Source: Proales similis
Lineage: Eukaryota > Rotifera > Eurotatoria > Ploima > Proalidae
Assembly (NCBI GenBank): GCA_019059635.1
Contig: JAGVRJ010000014.1
Location: 1,116,001 to 1,180,000 of the forward strand
DNA: 64,000 nucleotides
Reading direction: 5' to 3'
The notes beneath the pieces were generated by a model. That model searched no databases. It saw nothing but the letters and a program-made list of their open reading frames with translations, and was not told where the DNA came from. Positions 33,947 through 45,384 of this stretch are shown here, one piece after another (position 1 is the stretch's first letter; every line of letters starts with the position of its first letter). Made by a program: the position numbers and the translations under genes.

Positions 33947-36900
33947 ATGTCGAATTTGGAAATTTCCGAGGACCTTGACTTGTCCGGTCTGTCCGACCGA
34001 CGTAAGTGCCTTCCACGGCTCTGGTTCGCATCTCGATTTGATTTGCTATTGTACAAACTTGAAGAAAAGCTCATTCTGCTGGACAAAGTATTTTTCAAGA
34101 TTTTGTCCTCTGAGAGTGATTTTGACTTTGAGCTCAATCTGGCCACATATTTGCCAAAACTTTTGCTCAAGCTCACTCTCAACGACGAGCCCGTCCGCAA
34201 AAAGGTACCCAGACAGGTCTTTTCTTCATTCGAAGTAGAAAGAGCTCGAATTTGGCGCAGATCATGGAAATCTTGGTTCACGTTAACAAGAGAGTGCGAA
34301 GTCGTCCTGAAGTTCAACTACCCCTGGACGTCCTTCTTGCAAACTTCAACGATTCGTCCCTCGGCACTTCTTCGTTCTTCATGGTTTTGCCTTATTCTTG
34401 TCTTGCATTCAACCAGATCGACTCACTTTTGTCTAAAGAATTTCAGCCTGATCTACATTAAACTTGCCTACCCTCGTCTGCCCGATTCAACCAAACCAGT
34501 AATCGCAGAGAAGCTGTTGGCCAGTTTGCCCGGAAAGACCAGCGCACACCAGGACTCGTGAGTCTTAGTCTTCAATTCACTTTCATTCGCTTCTTTATTG
34601 AATTGAAAATCGCAGTCTGTTCTCGCTCATCATTGACGCCATTCAGTACTTGAGTCTACGAGCCGACGAAGGAAAGCAGAACGAGCAGCGATTCGGCCTG
34701 CCAACACAGACTGAGCTGCGCCAGCATTTCCTCGACTACATGCTGCAAATAATCTTGCTTCCATACGCACCGACTCTGGCCAACAAAGGAGAGGGCGACG
34801 AGAGCAGCGAGCAGAGCAACAGGACAGCCGAGATACCCGCCTGTCTGAGCGAGAATGTCTACAAGGGATTAAAAGGCGACATTGACTTGGAGAACGGCGA
34901 TCGGCTGGAGAAGCTCAAGATCGGTCTCCTTCGCTTTTTGGCCGCCAACGTCTTCAAACCAGAAGAGGTGCTATTCCATTTCGTAATCGGCGCGTCGGAC
35001 ACTCGCTACAGTGTCGTACACGTTGCCGAGCTGCACATAAAGCGAATTGTGGGCTCCATTGACCTTAACGATGCTCAAATAGTCAATCGCTTTTTCGCCA
35101 TTTTTCTCGGCGACGCAGCCCTCAAACGAAACAAGGCAAGTGCGTTCGGAGCTGACCATCAATCACTCTTCTCATTTCACCGTCTGCCCATTCCTCAATT
35201 GAAGGCCAAGTCCGACGTGCTTTTGCCGGCCAACACGCGCATCCGTCTCAAGCTATTTCCGTATTTGCTTCGCTCACGACAGGCGTCGGCAACCATCCCG
35301 CAGTCGATTCAAGTCGTCTTTGACTGTTTATTTGGTCAGGCGCAAACCACAAACCAGAAGCTCAAGCACTACTCGGTTCAATTTGTGCACAACATGGCAC
35401 TCAAGTAGGTCATAAGACGGCTCCGACCGCGCCGTAACAAACAGCTCGCTTCATTTTCAATTCCAAAGCTGTGCGCCCGAGAAACTTGCCTCGATCGCGT
35501 CCCTACTCATTCAAGGCCTCAATCGACTGATCACCGAAGCAAAGAACGTAATCACACTTTCCTGCCTTTCCCCCTCAAACGCCGGCTTGAGCCAGAACCA
35601 CCTAAAGGACTCTAAGCTGCGCGGGCTTGCCTATGTGGCAATCGGAAAGCTCGCACGTAAAATACCAAAGACAATCGCCAGCGACATTTCGGTGGTTCAT
35701 AACTTTTTCAGCGCTCTGCAAACGGTAGGCTATCGGCCCATCAGTGAGCGAGGTCTCTCTGACTCACACAACCTAAAAGGAGGACACAGACACCAAAATG
35801 CACATTCAAGAGGCGCTCATGCTCATGATAGACGCATTCAGGTGTTGTGGAGAAGGTGAAAAGAAGCTCCTGCTCACTCTCTTGAATCAGTTCGCGCAAA
35901 GTGTACGCTCCTTCTCCTGTCTCGGTGCCACTAACCGCTCGATGATCTTGAATAGGACACAACTCAATGCCGCTTAATGGCCGTCAAATATGCGTTCGAG
36001 ATATTCGCCAGCGATCACTTGGAGTCTCGTTTTCTGCTGTTATTGGCCACCGCTGACAGGCAAGCAAATGCTCCATTCAGCTTTTGACTTTGCTCTTTAC
36101 CAGTTGACACAGCAAAGAAGACATTCGTCAAGAGGCATGCAAGTACCTTCGACGCAGCGAAGACAGCGAGGGCAACCAGCTACCGACTGCCTCTTTTCAG
36201 CAGTGGACCGAGTTTCTAATCGATAAGGTGACCAACTTTCATCTCAATTGGTCGTCATTCGAATAAACATTCGTCCGCGAACAGATCAACGAACGTCGAG
36301 CCAAAAACGTCAAGGCCTACTCTTACGGAGCTCACTCGCTCACTTTTGACCTCAACTGCTATCAGGAAGTAAGAGTATACAAATGAGCAATGTTGCTTTA
36401 AAAAAAGTCTAAATGGCATTGAAACTAAAGATGCTGACCACACTTCGGATGGCGTTGTCTAAAAGCGCGGGCGTCAAAGTTCAGCCGATCGATGCGCGGT
36501 CGCTGGAAAACGCCAAAGACGAGGCGCCTCTGCTGGCCCCTTATGTGCTGGAGCTGGCAAACAACGAGCCGAGCTGTCTGCAGCACTATTTGACGATTGT
36601 GCGCGACTTTGCTCTGGTCACTTCGAACGCGCTCGGAATCTATTTGCTTCTTGAGCTCGTCTCTCTGTCGCCCGAGCATGTCGGCTCGCTGCTGTGCGAC
36701 CAGCTTGAATGGCTCAAGTCGCAGACGTTTGCCATCAGCGAACAAGTGCGATTCTACTCGGCCGAGCTCTGGTCGCTAGTTTACTTCGCCTCCATCAGAA
36801 AGCAATGTCTTCATGAGCCGTCCAAGTCACCGGTCGACATTCTGCTCACCGAGATGAGCGATCTAAATCGTACCAGCCTTCAGAATGTATTCCCTTTTTT

Positions 36901-39900
36901 CTAAAATTGTCACCATCGCCGTCTTGACCATTTCAACTTGAAAGGAGCTCAAGTCAATCGAGACCAAGCACGGCTGCCTGCTCGATCTGGGCTTTGGTAT
37001 TTCGCGTCTCTATCAGGCAAACGTTCAGTGTGACTCCTTCACTCAATCGCAGCGGGAGCAGTTGGTCCAATTGATCAAATCGGTCGGTAAGCGAACTCGA
37101 AGCAAACACGAGAAATTTGATTTCTTCACAATTCTCAGTCTCGTTTGTCGATCAGCCTGGCCTTTCGATGGCAGCCATAGTTGCAGTCGGCGAGATCGCC
37201 CGGAATGGGCAACTTGCGTTTGATTCGAATGCGGCTCTGGTCGAGTTGGTCGACAAACTACAGCGCAAAGTTTTGACCTCAAACGAGACGAATAAAGTGA
37301 AAGAGAAGGCCCTGATCACGTTGGGCAGCATTTGCATTCATTCAAAGCAGCAAGATTTCAGCAGCCAAGTAGACGGCACCACGTTCAACTCGCTGAGTCG
37401 ATTCGTGATGCAAAAGCTGCTCGACAGCTCACAAGCGAAGCAGATTGAGCTGCACATGTCGATCGGCGAGGCTCTGGTGAGCACCGCTTTGGCAAGCGAT
37501 TCGCCATCACGCTTCAGCCCGTGGCTGCCATCGCCGAGCAGTGTGGGCGAGTCGGTCTCGGCGAAAAGCCAAGAAGACGTCGACTGGCTTCTCAACGAGC
37601 TTCTCTCTCGATACGTGAACAACGTCAACCAGCATCTGAGGCAAGCGTCCACATTCTGGCTGCTCGCTTTGGTCAAGAAATGCTTCTGTCTGGTCAAGCC
37701 TCGGCTCGTTCAGATACAAGACGCCTTCATACAGCGACTGGGCGAAAGTGACGAAATGACTCAGGAAGTGGCCTCCAAGGGCCTCGCCATCATATTCGAA
37801 AGCGTCGACTCTGAACAGGTCAAGAACGAGCTTGTCGCCAGACTCATGAACACTCTGGTCGGTTCGAACGCGGCAAACAAGAGCTCGCTCTCTTCTGCCG
37901 ACTCGGGCCTAAAAATCAAGAGCCAGGACGAGGCCATATTTGAAACTTCAGACGTAGCCATCAAGTCTCCTGATGGCTCCAATATCAACACGTACAAAGA
38001 GCTCTGCTCGCTCGCATCCGACATGAACAAGTAAGTGGACAATTGTCGAACGTTAGATCCTCGTTTGCGACTCATTCTGGTCGCAGGCCCGATCTCGTCT
38101 ACCAGTTCATGCAGCTGGCGCATCACAACAGCATTTGGAACACTCGCAAAGGAGCGGCGTTCGGTTTCGGGCAAATCTCAAAACTGGCGAGCGATCAGCT
38201 GCAGCAATTTCTTCCACAACTCGTGCCCAAGCTCTACCGCTATCAATTCGATCCCAATCCGCGCATTCAGCAGTCAATGAGCTCAATTTGGAATTCGATT
38301 GTGCGCCAGGACAACAAATACGTGGTCGACAAGTACCTGTGCGAGATCTTGGCCGACATCGAGCAACATTTGCATTCGCCCCTCTGGCGAGTAAGAGAAT
38401 CGTCGTGCAGTGCGCTCAGCGATCTGCTCAAAGGCGGCCGAGACCTTGAGCGCATTAGCGACCGGTTCGGTCCGCTTTGGACTCTTCTCTTCAAACTGGC
38501 CGATGACATAAAAGAGTCGGTCCGAGTGGCTGCCGAGCTCGCTCTCAAGTCACTTCAGCGTGTTACAATTGCCTACTCGACTGCGGTCAGTGACGTCAAG
38601 ACGTGCGAGAAGACGATCCAGAGCGTGCTTCCCGTTCTGATCACCGTCGGACTTGAGAGCAACGTTGCAGAGGTCAGAAGTCTGAGTGTGCTGACCATAC
38701 GCGACCTAGCCAAGCAGTCTTCGCCGTCTCTCATAAAGCCCTACCTGGTCGACATGCTCGTCTGTTTGTTGGAGGCGTTCAGTGGCTACGAGCCGCCAGA
38801 CTTGAATTATTTGAGTCTCAAACTGGGCTCCAGCGATGCGCAGGAGCGTTTAGACATGGCCAGAGTGTCAGCTTCACGTGGAACTCCGATGGTCGACATA
38901 ATCAACATGTGCCTGCCTCTGCTGAAGGACGAGTCGCTGCTTTCTCAGACTCTGCCTCGCCTGATCGAGATAATCAAACGCGGCCTGGGCGTGAGCACCA
39001 AAGCCGGCGTCTGCCAGCTCATTTGTGATCTTATCGATCAGCAACCCGAGCAAATGGCCGCGTTCAGTGGCAAGCTGTTGGCCGCAATTGTCAACTGCAT
39101 GTCGAACGAGAAGAACAAGACAACCAACAAATACTATTGCCAAGCGATCGGCTCAATAGCCAAAGTGGCCAAGGAGAGCAGCATTCAGAACTTGCTAAAT
39201 CGTCTGCTCGACTGGTATTTTGAGCGCGAAGGTACCCGATTCACTCAAATGACTTTGTAGGCGAATTTCAAGATTCCGCTTCTGTCTAGACGAGGGCATT
39301 CGACTCTCTTGCGCCTACACACTGAACGCGCTGTGCGAGAACAATTCAGAGATGATGAGCAGATTCTCATCACAGACAATTCCGTTTGTGTTCTTCGCCA
39401 TGCACCAGAGCAAGCCATCGAGCGCAGGCACAAGCAGCCTTTCAACAGTCTCTTCTGTATGGGATGACGTTTGGGAAGAGATGAGCACCGGCAGAGAGTA
39501 CACGATCAAGGCCAATCTGGACGCAATTGTTGAGCTGGCGCGTAAAGGAATTCAAACCTCCAGCTGGTCGCTCAGAGCTCAAGCAGCCCGATGCTTTACA
39601 ACTGTGACTGCCACTCTCCAGTCGAGCATTGACGTCTCGGTTCTTCTTCAATTAATTGAGATCCTAAACGACGCGCTCAAGAGCCGCGCCTGGACTGGCA
39701 AAGTAAAACTCAGCGTCCCTGCTCACAAAAGCTTATTCTGAACTCACGTGTGCGAATAAAGGAGTCGGTGTTGGTCGCAGTGAGCTCGGCCTTCAACAAC
39801 TGCAAGTAAGCGTCAATTTTGTTCCGTCTAATTCCACTAATTTTGTTCAACTCGTTCAGATTGAAATTGAATTTTGAGCAAGCCCAAGTGGAGACGATCG

Positions 39901-41003
39901 TCGACTCCGCTTTCAAGCAAGCTGTCAAACAAGGCGATAGTGTGAGCAAAAACTACAAAATTAATGCAATTCGCTGCCTGGCCGATCTGGTTCAGTTCAG
40001 CGGCAATCATGGCCGCGACGAGTATTTCGATCGGTTCTGGAACCAGCTTGTTCAGGCGCATTTTGAAAAGCGAATCGATTCACTTTTTGAACGCGATCGA
40101 GCTGCTCAACAGCTTCGCAGAGACACTCTCCTCAAGTCGCAGACCAGAGACGAGGAGATGGCGGCAAATGAACAAACCATTGAGGACGACAATAATTTAT
40201 CGGAAGAGCGGCCGAGCGAAAATGAAATCGAGATGAGAGAAGAAAAGCAAAACAAAGAGGACGAGCAATCAGAAGAAGAGATCGAAATCCAGTCGGTTAT
40301 ACTAACCAATCTGGGCCGATGCTGGTCAAACAGCCAAGAGCAGCAGGAACGTTACATGCTGTCCGCTTGCCTGCTTTTGTCCGATGCATTGACGATTGCA
40401 TCGTGGTCTGAGCAATTGCTTCTTCTCAAGTCGATTGAGGCAATCCTTCAAAAGTATACCGACTTTTCATTCAATTTGAACTTGGTCCACACTTATTATA
40501 CGCTATACAAAGGTGGTCGATCGAACTGGTCGCCAAGGAGAGCTCCGATGCTCTTAGAGCAATCGAGCTCGTTCTCACCGCTTCAATCAGCTCGATTGGT
40601 AAGCTCTTGTTTGATTTCTTTTCCTTTTTATTTTCAGCCAAAACTTTTTTTTTTATCAATTTCTAGCCAAATGCAAACAGTTCGCATTGAGGAAGCAAGG
40701 CCTAGAGCTGATACGTTTAACAATTTCCATCCTGCAAAAAGGTGAGCTGCTCTTAATCAAGAGTTTGCTTGGCTTCGTGTTTAATGGTCCAACGGTTTCA
40801 AAGAAAAAGAATTGGATGAAAACTGGAGGAGATTGAACACTGAGCCGCTGTCGTACTCAATGCTTCAAAGCATGTTGCGTAGCTGCCGTCTCATTCTCGA
40901 AGAGCTCGAAATCGACTCAAACTTGGAGATTAAGGAAACGGCCAAGACATTGCGCAAGTCGCTTTTGACTCAATATTCAGATCAGTTCACAGACGCCAAT
41001 TAG
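33947..41003 (+). CDS. ECPAS: ECPAS/ECM29 proteasome adaptor and scaffold
   Basis: I resolve 22 exons, from 33947-34001 to 40804-41003, the largest being 37139-38030 and 38087-39231. They add up to 1,935 residues, near human ECPAS (1,845). It is an all-helical HEAT-repeat protein with no catalytic motif. Anchoring matches: IMEILVHVNKRVRSRPEVQL, IYIKLAYPRLP, VIGASDTRYSV, RIRLKLFPYLLRSRQAS, then PDLVYQFMQLA, NTRKGAAFGFG, LYRYQFDPNPRI, MSSIWN and WRVRESSCSALSDLL. ECM29 binds the 26S proteasome, tethers it to endosomes and other compartments and checks assembly. A run of Glu/Asp (residues ~1,600-1,660) is an acidic insert. Two introns use GC-AG ends (35136-35204 and 36060-36112). The first of these is 69 nt and stop-free in frame. 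AATAAA lies at 41072. Confidence 0.95.
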
Positions 41004-41206
41004 ACTTTCAGACAAGTTTTTTGCTTTTGCTTATTCGTTCTTCTCTTAAGCCCTGCCCTTGAGCTCGATTTAATAAATACAAAGCGACTTGGACATTCAA
41101 TGACTGAGGCGACATGCTTTGCCCCAGGCAGAAGCAATTTGTTTTATTATTGTTCTCAAGTTAGTTTCAAACAAGCTTGATGAGAAAAAGAAGGGAAATG
41201 GCAGAT

Positions 41207-42841
41207 TTAGGACTTGACGAGCTCACAATAGGGCGGCTTGTAGTTGGCGGTACAGAAGCACTTCGGCTCACCTTGAACCATAATGCAGGGCTGATTGTGC
41301 AGACACGGATTGGGACTGCACTCGAGTCCTATTTCACAATGAACTCCAGTCACTTTGGCCGGACACGAGCAAGTGCCATTATTGCACGTGCCTCCATTCT
41401 GACAGTGCACGTTGTAGCAGGGATCCGGCTGCTCTTGGCAAAATGTGCCGCTGAATCCGTTCACGCATTCGCATGAAATCATTTGATCGAAATAGAAGCA
41501 CTTGCCCTCATTGAGACATGGGCTCGGAATATCCTGCGGACAGACGCTCTGATTGTAGACTCTTCTGCTCGGCAGAGTAGTCCAGCTCAATGGCGACAGT
41601 GTTGGAGGTGGTGGTGGCGGCATAGGTCCTACTCCTTCATATGATTCGAAATTCCACTCGTTGAACGCTTCGTCTAGCTCGCAAACAGCGCCGTAGAATC
41701 CGGGAGCACAGACGCACATCATTCTGCCATCTTCTGCCACTCGACAGCTTCCGCCTTCAAGCAATTATTCCGCTGTTCTTTACTGCCACATTGTTTGCTT
41801 ACCATTTAAACACTCAAAATGACATGATGTTTCAAGCGTCGCTTGGGTTGACAATTTTATATTGGGAATTCGCCGTTCACAATATTGACCTTTAAATCGT
41901 TTGAAATTTTATTTCGAGCCGATTGAAGCTCATTTTGACGTACCTTCGTAGCCAGGCTCGCATTCGCACACCCCGAGCTCGTTGCATTTTCCGTTTGTTG
42001 AGCAGCCGAATATTTTACACGAAAACGACTGGTTCAGACGAATTTGACACAAGTGACCTCTGAGGAAGGGCGAAATGACAATAAACGTCTCGCAGCTGGA
42101 CTAGAGAAGAAGAGACAAAGAAAAGCAAACTCACGCGAATCCGTGTTGACACAAGCAGCGGAACACGCCCGGAATCTCTTGCACACAGACGCCACCGTTT
42201 TTGCACTGACACGGCGCGAGGTGGTCTCGACAGTCAGGCCCTGTTCTTCCTAAATTTTCATTTGACTGATTTACAAGACTAAATAGCCGAGTCGAAGTGA
42301 AAAGAAAAATCACCTGGACCGCAGACGCAAACTGCTTTTCCAGACATGTCGATGCAGACCGACTCGCCATAACACGGACGAGATGAGCAGGCGCGTCCAC
42401 TTGTGTCCAGGGCGTTGCAGCGCTCGCCTTTGTTAATTGTTCAGAAATTAATGCGATTCAAGATGGATTTTGGTTGATTATTGCTTGGCATACCTGTGAT
42501 GCCCGCGAAGCAGTGACAAACGAAGTGGGTCGAATTTACGACTTCGCATTCGCCAAATCGACATTCGGTCTCGCCGCAGTACTTGGCATTTTTCAACTGG
42601 CGCCGAGCCCGCCTGTACGTCTGGCACTCTGCTCGGTCTGGGGCAACTTGTTTGCAGATTTGATTTGATTCACAGATGAGCTGATCACAGCCCGTGCTAA
42701 CTTTAAAAATTCTGTTTTATTCGACCATTCTGCGTGAGATGAAGTAGATAAAAAAAAGAAGTGAAATTTACATTTGGCCGATTTGGCATCAAGACAGGAG
42801 AGGACAAGCAAAAACGCCAGTCCAACGTGAAAGTGAAGCAT
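41207..42841 (-). CDS. Secreted EGF-like repeat protein A
   Basis: A seven- or eight-exon minus-strand gene. Exon 1 (42841-42772) encodes a signal peptide (MLHFHVGLAFLLVLSCLDA). Downstream exons are mostly one EGF-like module each with phase-1 borders, shown by patterns such as CKNGGVCVQEIPGVFRCLCQ, CSTNGKCNELGVCECEPGYE, CQNGGTCNNGTCSCPAKVTG and CSPNPCLHNQPC. A proline-rich linker (PMPPPPPPTL) interrupts the modules. The protein ends YCELVKS with no membrane segment, so it is probably extracellular. Its last modules closely resemble those of the neighbouring EGF-like gene, so the two are likely tandem duplicates. I cannot tie it to a named family. Internal exon borders were joined in phase by hand. 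Confidence 0.75.
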
Positions 42842-43168
42842 ATTCGCGTTTGTAAGTTAAGCTTGACAACTTTGCCTTTAACGAACAAAATCAAGTCGCA
42901 CGATTTCAATTGAGAATGAAAACAGCAGCAGCCGCTCTATTGACCATTGAAAATAAAAGAAGAGCAGCTATGACAGGTTTTCGACTTGGTGCGGACAGCT
43001 GTTTAAATAAAGCGCGTCAGCTGGCCTTGCTTGACTTAAGCAAACATTGCTTTAAATGGAGAAAGGAAAACACGATCTATTTGCTCAGGCTTTATTCAAG
43101 CTAATAAGCGGCAGCAGAAGAGTTTATTATTAGAAGCAAACACACAATGTTCTCTCATGTTTGAAGCC
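42842..43168. other. Spacer between the two EGF-like genes
   Basis: 327 bp with no supported gene. On the minus strand, AATAAA-type signals occur near 43089 and 43124, suitable for the upstream EGF-like gene B. Confidence 0.45.
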
Positions 43169-44143
43169 TTAAGAGCAGAACGGCGGCTGATAGTTTGACG
43201 CACAGAAGCATCTGGCCACTCCGTCAATAACCAGACACGGCTGGTTGTTCAAGCACGGATTCGGTGAGCAGGTGAGCTGCACATCGCAAAAAGTGCCTGA
43301 GAATCCGTTTGGACACGTGCATTGGCCGTTTATGGTGTCAGTCTGAGTACAGGTGCCGCCGTTTCTGCACGGATTGTTTGCGCAGAAGGCTTGTCGAGTT
43401 TGACAGAATGCGCCTTGGAATGTGGGTGGGCAGCTGCAGCTAAAAGTGTTGGTCACATTGTCCAAGAGGCAGAGACCACCATTTTGGCATGGATTGACCA
43501 GTGTTGCCGGGCAGGGGTATTTGGGCGCAGCAGTTGTGCCTGGCGCCACCGTTACTGGGGGAGCCACAGTAACCGTAGGTGCCGCTGTAGATGCAGGGGT
43601 TGTAGTAGCTGCAGATCCGAACTGGCAAAAAGCGCCATAGAATCCTGGCTGACAGAAGCAGGTGGCCAAATTGGAACCAGTTGCTCGGCAGGTACCACCT
43701 AAACCGATCGAATTGGGAACCCAGTTAAATGGATTGGATATTCATAGATTTACCGTTCTGGCAGGTGATGGTGGCGCATAGTCCGCTAGGGGCCGGTGTT
43801 ACGTTAATTGTCGTAGGAGTTTGGCAGTAGATACCGGTGAACCCGCTGGCGCATTGGCAAAAAGCTGTCAAATGAGGACATGAGCAGTTCAAGAGACATC
43901 TTGATCGGCTTGCTTAATTACCCAAAGTGGTTGGCTGCCCGTTTGATGAAGTATAGCTCGACTGGAAACATCTTCCACCTGAATAAGTCAATTTTGAATG
44001 TTTAAAAAAAAAGAAGAGAAGGGATCGAGACGATTTTACAGACCATTTTGGCATCGACCGAGAACGCACAAATCGAAAAATGATTGCGCTTGGCTCAGCT
44101 GAATAAGCGAGACCACAGCGATCAAGATTGCGGGCTTGAACAT
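43169..44143 (-). CDS. Secreted EGF-like repeat protein B
   Basis: Four minus-strand exons starting at the ATG at 44143. The signal peptide is MFKPAILIAVVSLIQLSQAQ. EGF-like modules follow (CVLGRCQNGGRCF, CQCASGFTGIYC, CRATGSNLATCFCQPGFYGAF), then a Thr/Ala/Pro-rich mucin-type linker (TTTPASTAAPTVTVAPPVTV), then three more EGF modules ending CSPNPCLNNQPCLVIDGVAR and a final YQPPFCS. There is no membrane segment, so it is likely secreted. The C-terminal three modules parallel those of the EGF-like gene just downstream (41207-42841). Borders carry the phase-1 G|G pattern usual for EGF exons. Function unknown; adhesion or matrix roles are plausible for this architecture. Confidence 0.78.
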
Positions 44144-45384
44144 TTTCTTGCTGATTGATTGAGTTTTTTTTTATTGAAAAAACAGGAGAGGCTGATGTGA
44201 CACAGGGTCGAGCGGCACTTGCATTTATACTCCGCAGCGCCCATGTAAATATTTTCAATTCTGCCTTTTGATTTAAAGTCGATTGAATATAAATATTTGA
44301 CGCTTTTTGCCAACTCTTTTTCAGATTTAGCCCGGTTGATGAGCGAGGTGGAAAATATTTGCCGATATGCAACACGAGCACACAAACTGACGAATCTGAT
44401 TATCAAGCTCGAGCCGGGCACACAGTTTTACTTACATCGCAGCGCCCTCTGACAACACAAATTACTCAATTCGAATTACAGGATTGAGAGTTGCATAATC
44501 TCTAGATCGCACTACCACTGTCAGGCAGTCGTTTGCGATGCTCACATGAATCTTCAGGCGGACTATGTTTTTGCAAAAAAATTCTTTGAAGAATCTACCA
44601 TCGAACGCACACAAATGTTGAGCAAACATGTTAGTTTTGAGCGCCGATTACTGGTATGCTATTTGACACATTTCCACTCTCTGCCCGCTTCTGCTAACTA
44701 ATCGTTTTGAGCAAATTGGCATTTGAGCACTTTAATCCAACCGACTCGAATTGTGCACAAACATTGCACATCAAATATGATTCCATTCAAGTAATTAGTT
44801 ACTTAATTCAGTTCAACACTTTAAGTCTCATTGATTTCTGATTTTCAATCTCGAGATAAACCCTATACTGGCTTTGATTAAAGATGCCGATTGGCCAGAG
44901 GCTTAAATTAAAGATGAAAAAGTTAGCAAAGTGCAAAAGCTCTTGATGTGCGAAAATACTGGATAATTATTTTCGCAAATCATGACATCACTAATAAGGA
45001 TGCTGTCAATGTTGTTGAAGCAAGACTTCAAATTCTCGAAGTGTTGATTGAAGTTAAAGATCGAGCTAATATTGTCGAAATCAGTAAAACCCACTTTGGC
45101 CAGGAGCCAGTCCTTATTAAGGATCATATAGGATCTTATAAGATTCTTGCCAGGAAATTCCAGGGATCTTTACAAGATTAAGTTTCTGTAAGAAGCTTGT
45201 AAGATCCTTGGTATCTTTTATTTTGTTCTTTCCGATCATAGTGTAGGTCTTGCCGGAATTGGTTGAGCCATGTATGCATAAATGGCTCTCTTAGCAAGAA
45301 TGAAAATCTTTCAACAATTTGCAATATGACTAAGATGACCACCGATTTATTTATAAGAAGAAGATATGTTGAATTAAGTTGAAT
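44144..45384. other. AT-rich intergenic region
   Basis: About 1.24 kb without a supported gene. Frames at 44948-45181 (+) and 44903-45127 (-) overlap each other and a dispersed repeat and have no motif. On the minus strand AATAAA near 45348 suits SART3. It includes the repeat described at 45115-45235. Confidence 0.5.
45115..45235 (+). repeat. Dispersed AGATC-rich repeat, copy 1
   Basis: A segment with the core gccaggaaattccagggatc, continued by tttacaagatt, then agtttctgtaagaagcttg. The same elements occur in the same order on the opposite strand at 54040-54200, with only a few differences. It belongs to no class I recognise. Confidence 0.6.

Noticed and set aside
44948-45181. A 77-residue frame in the SART3-EGF gap
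   Set aside because: It runs into a dispersed repeat and has no motif or splice signal.
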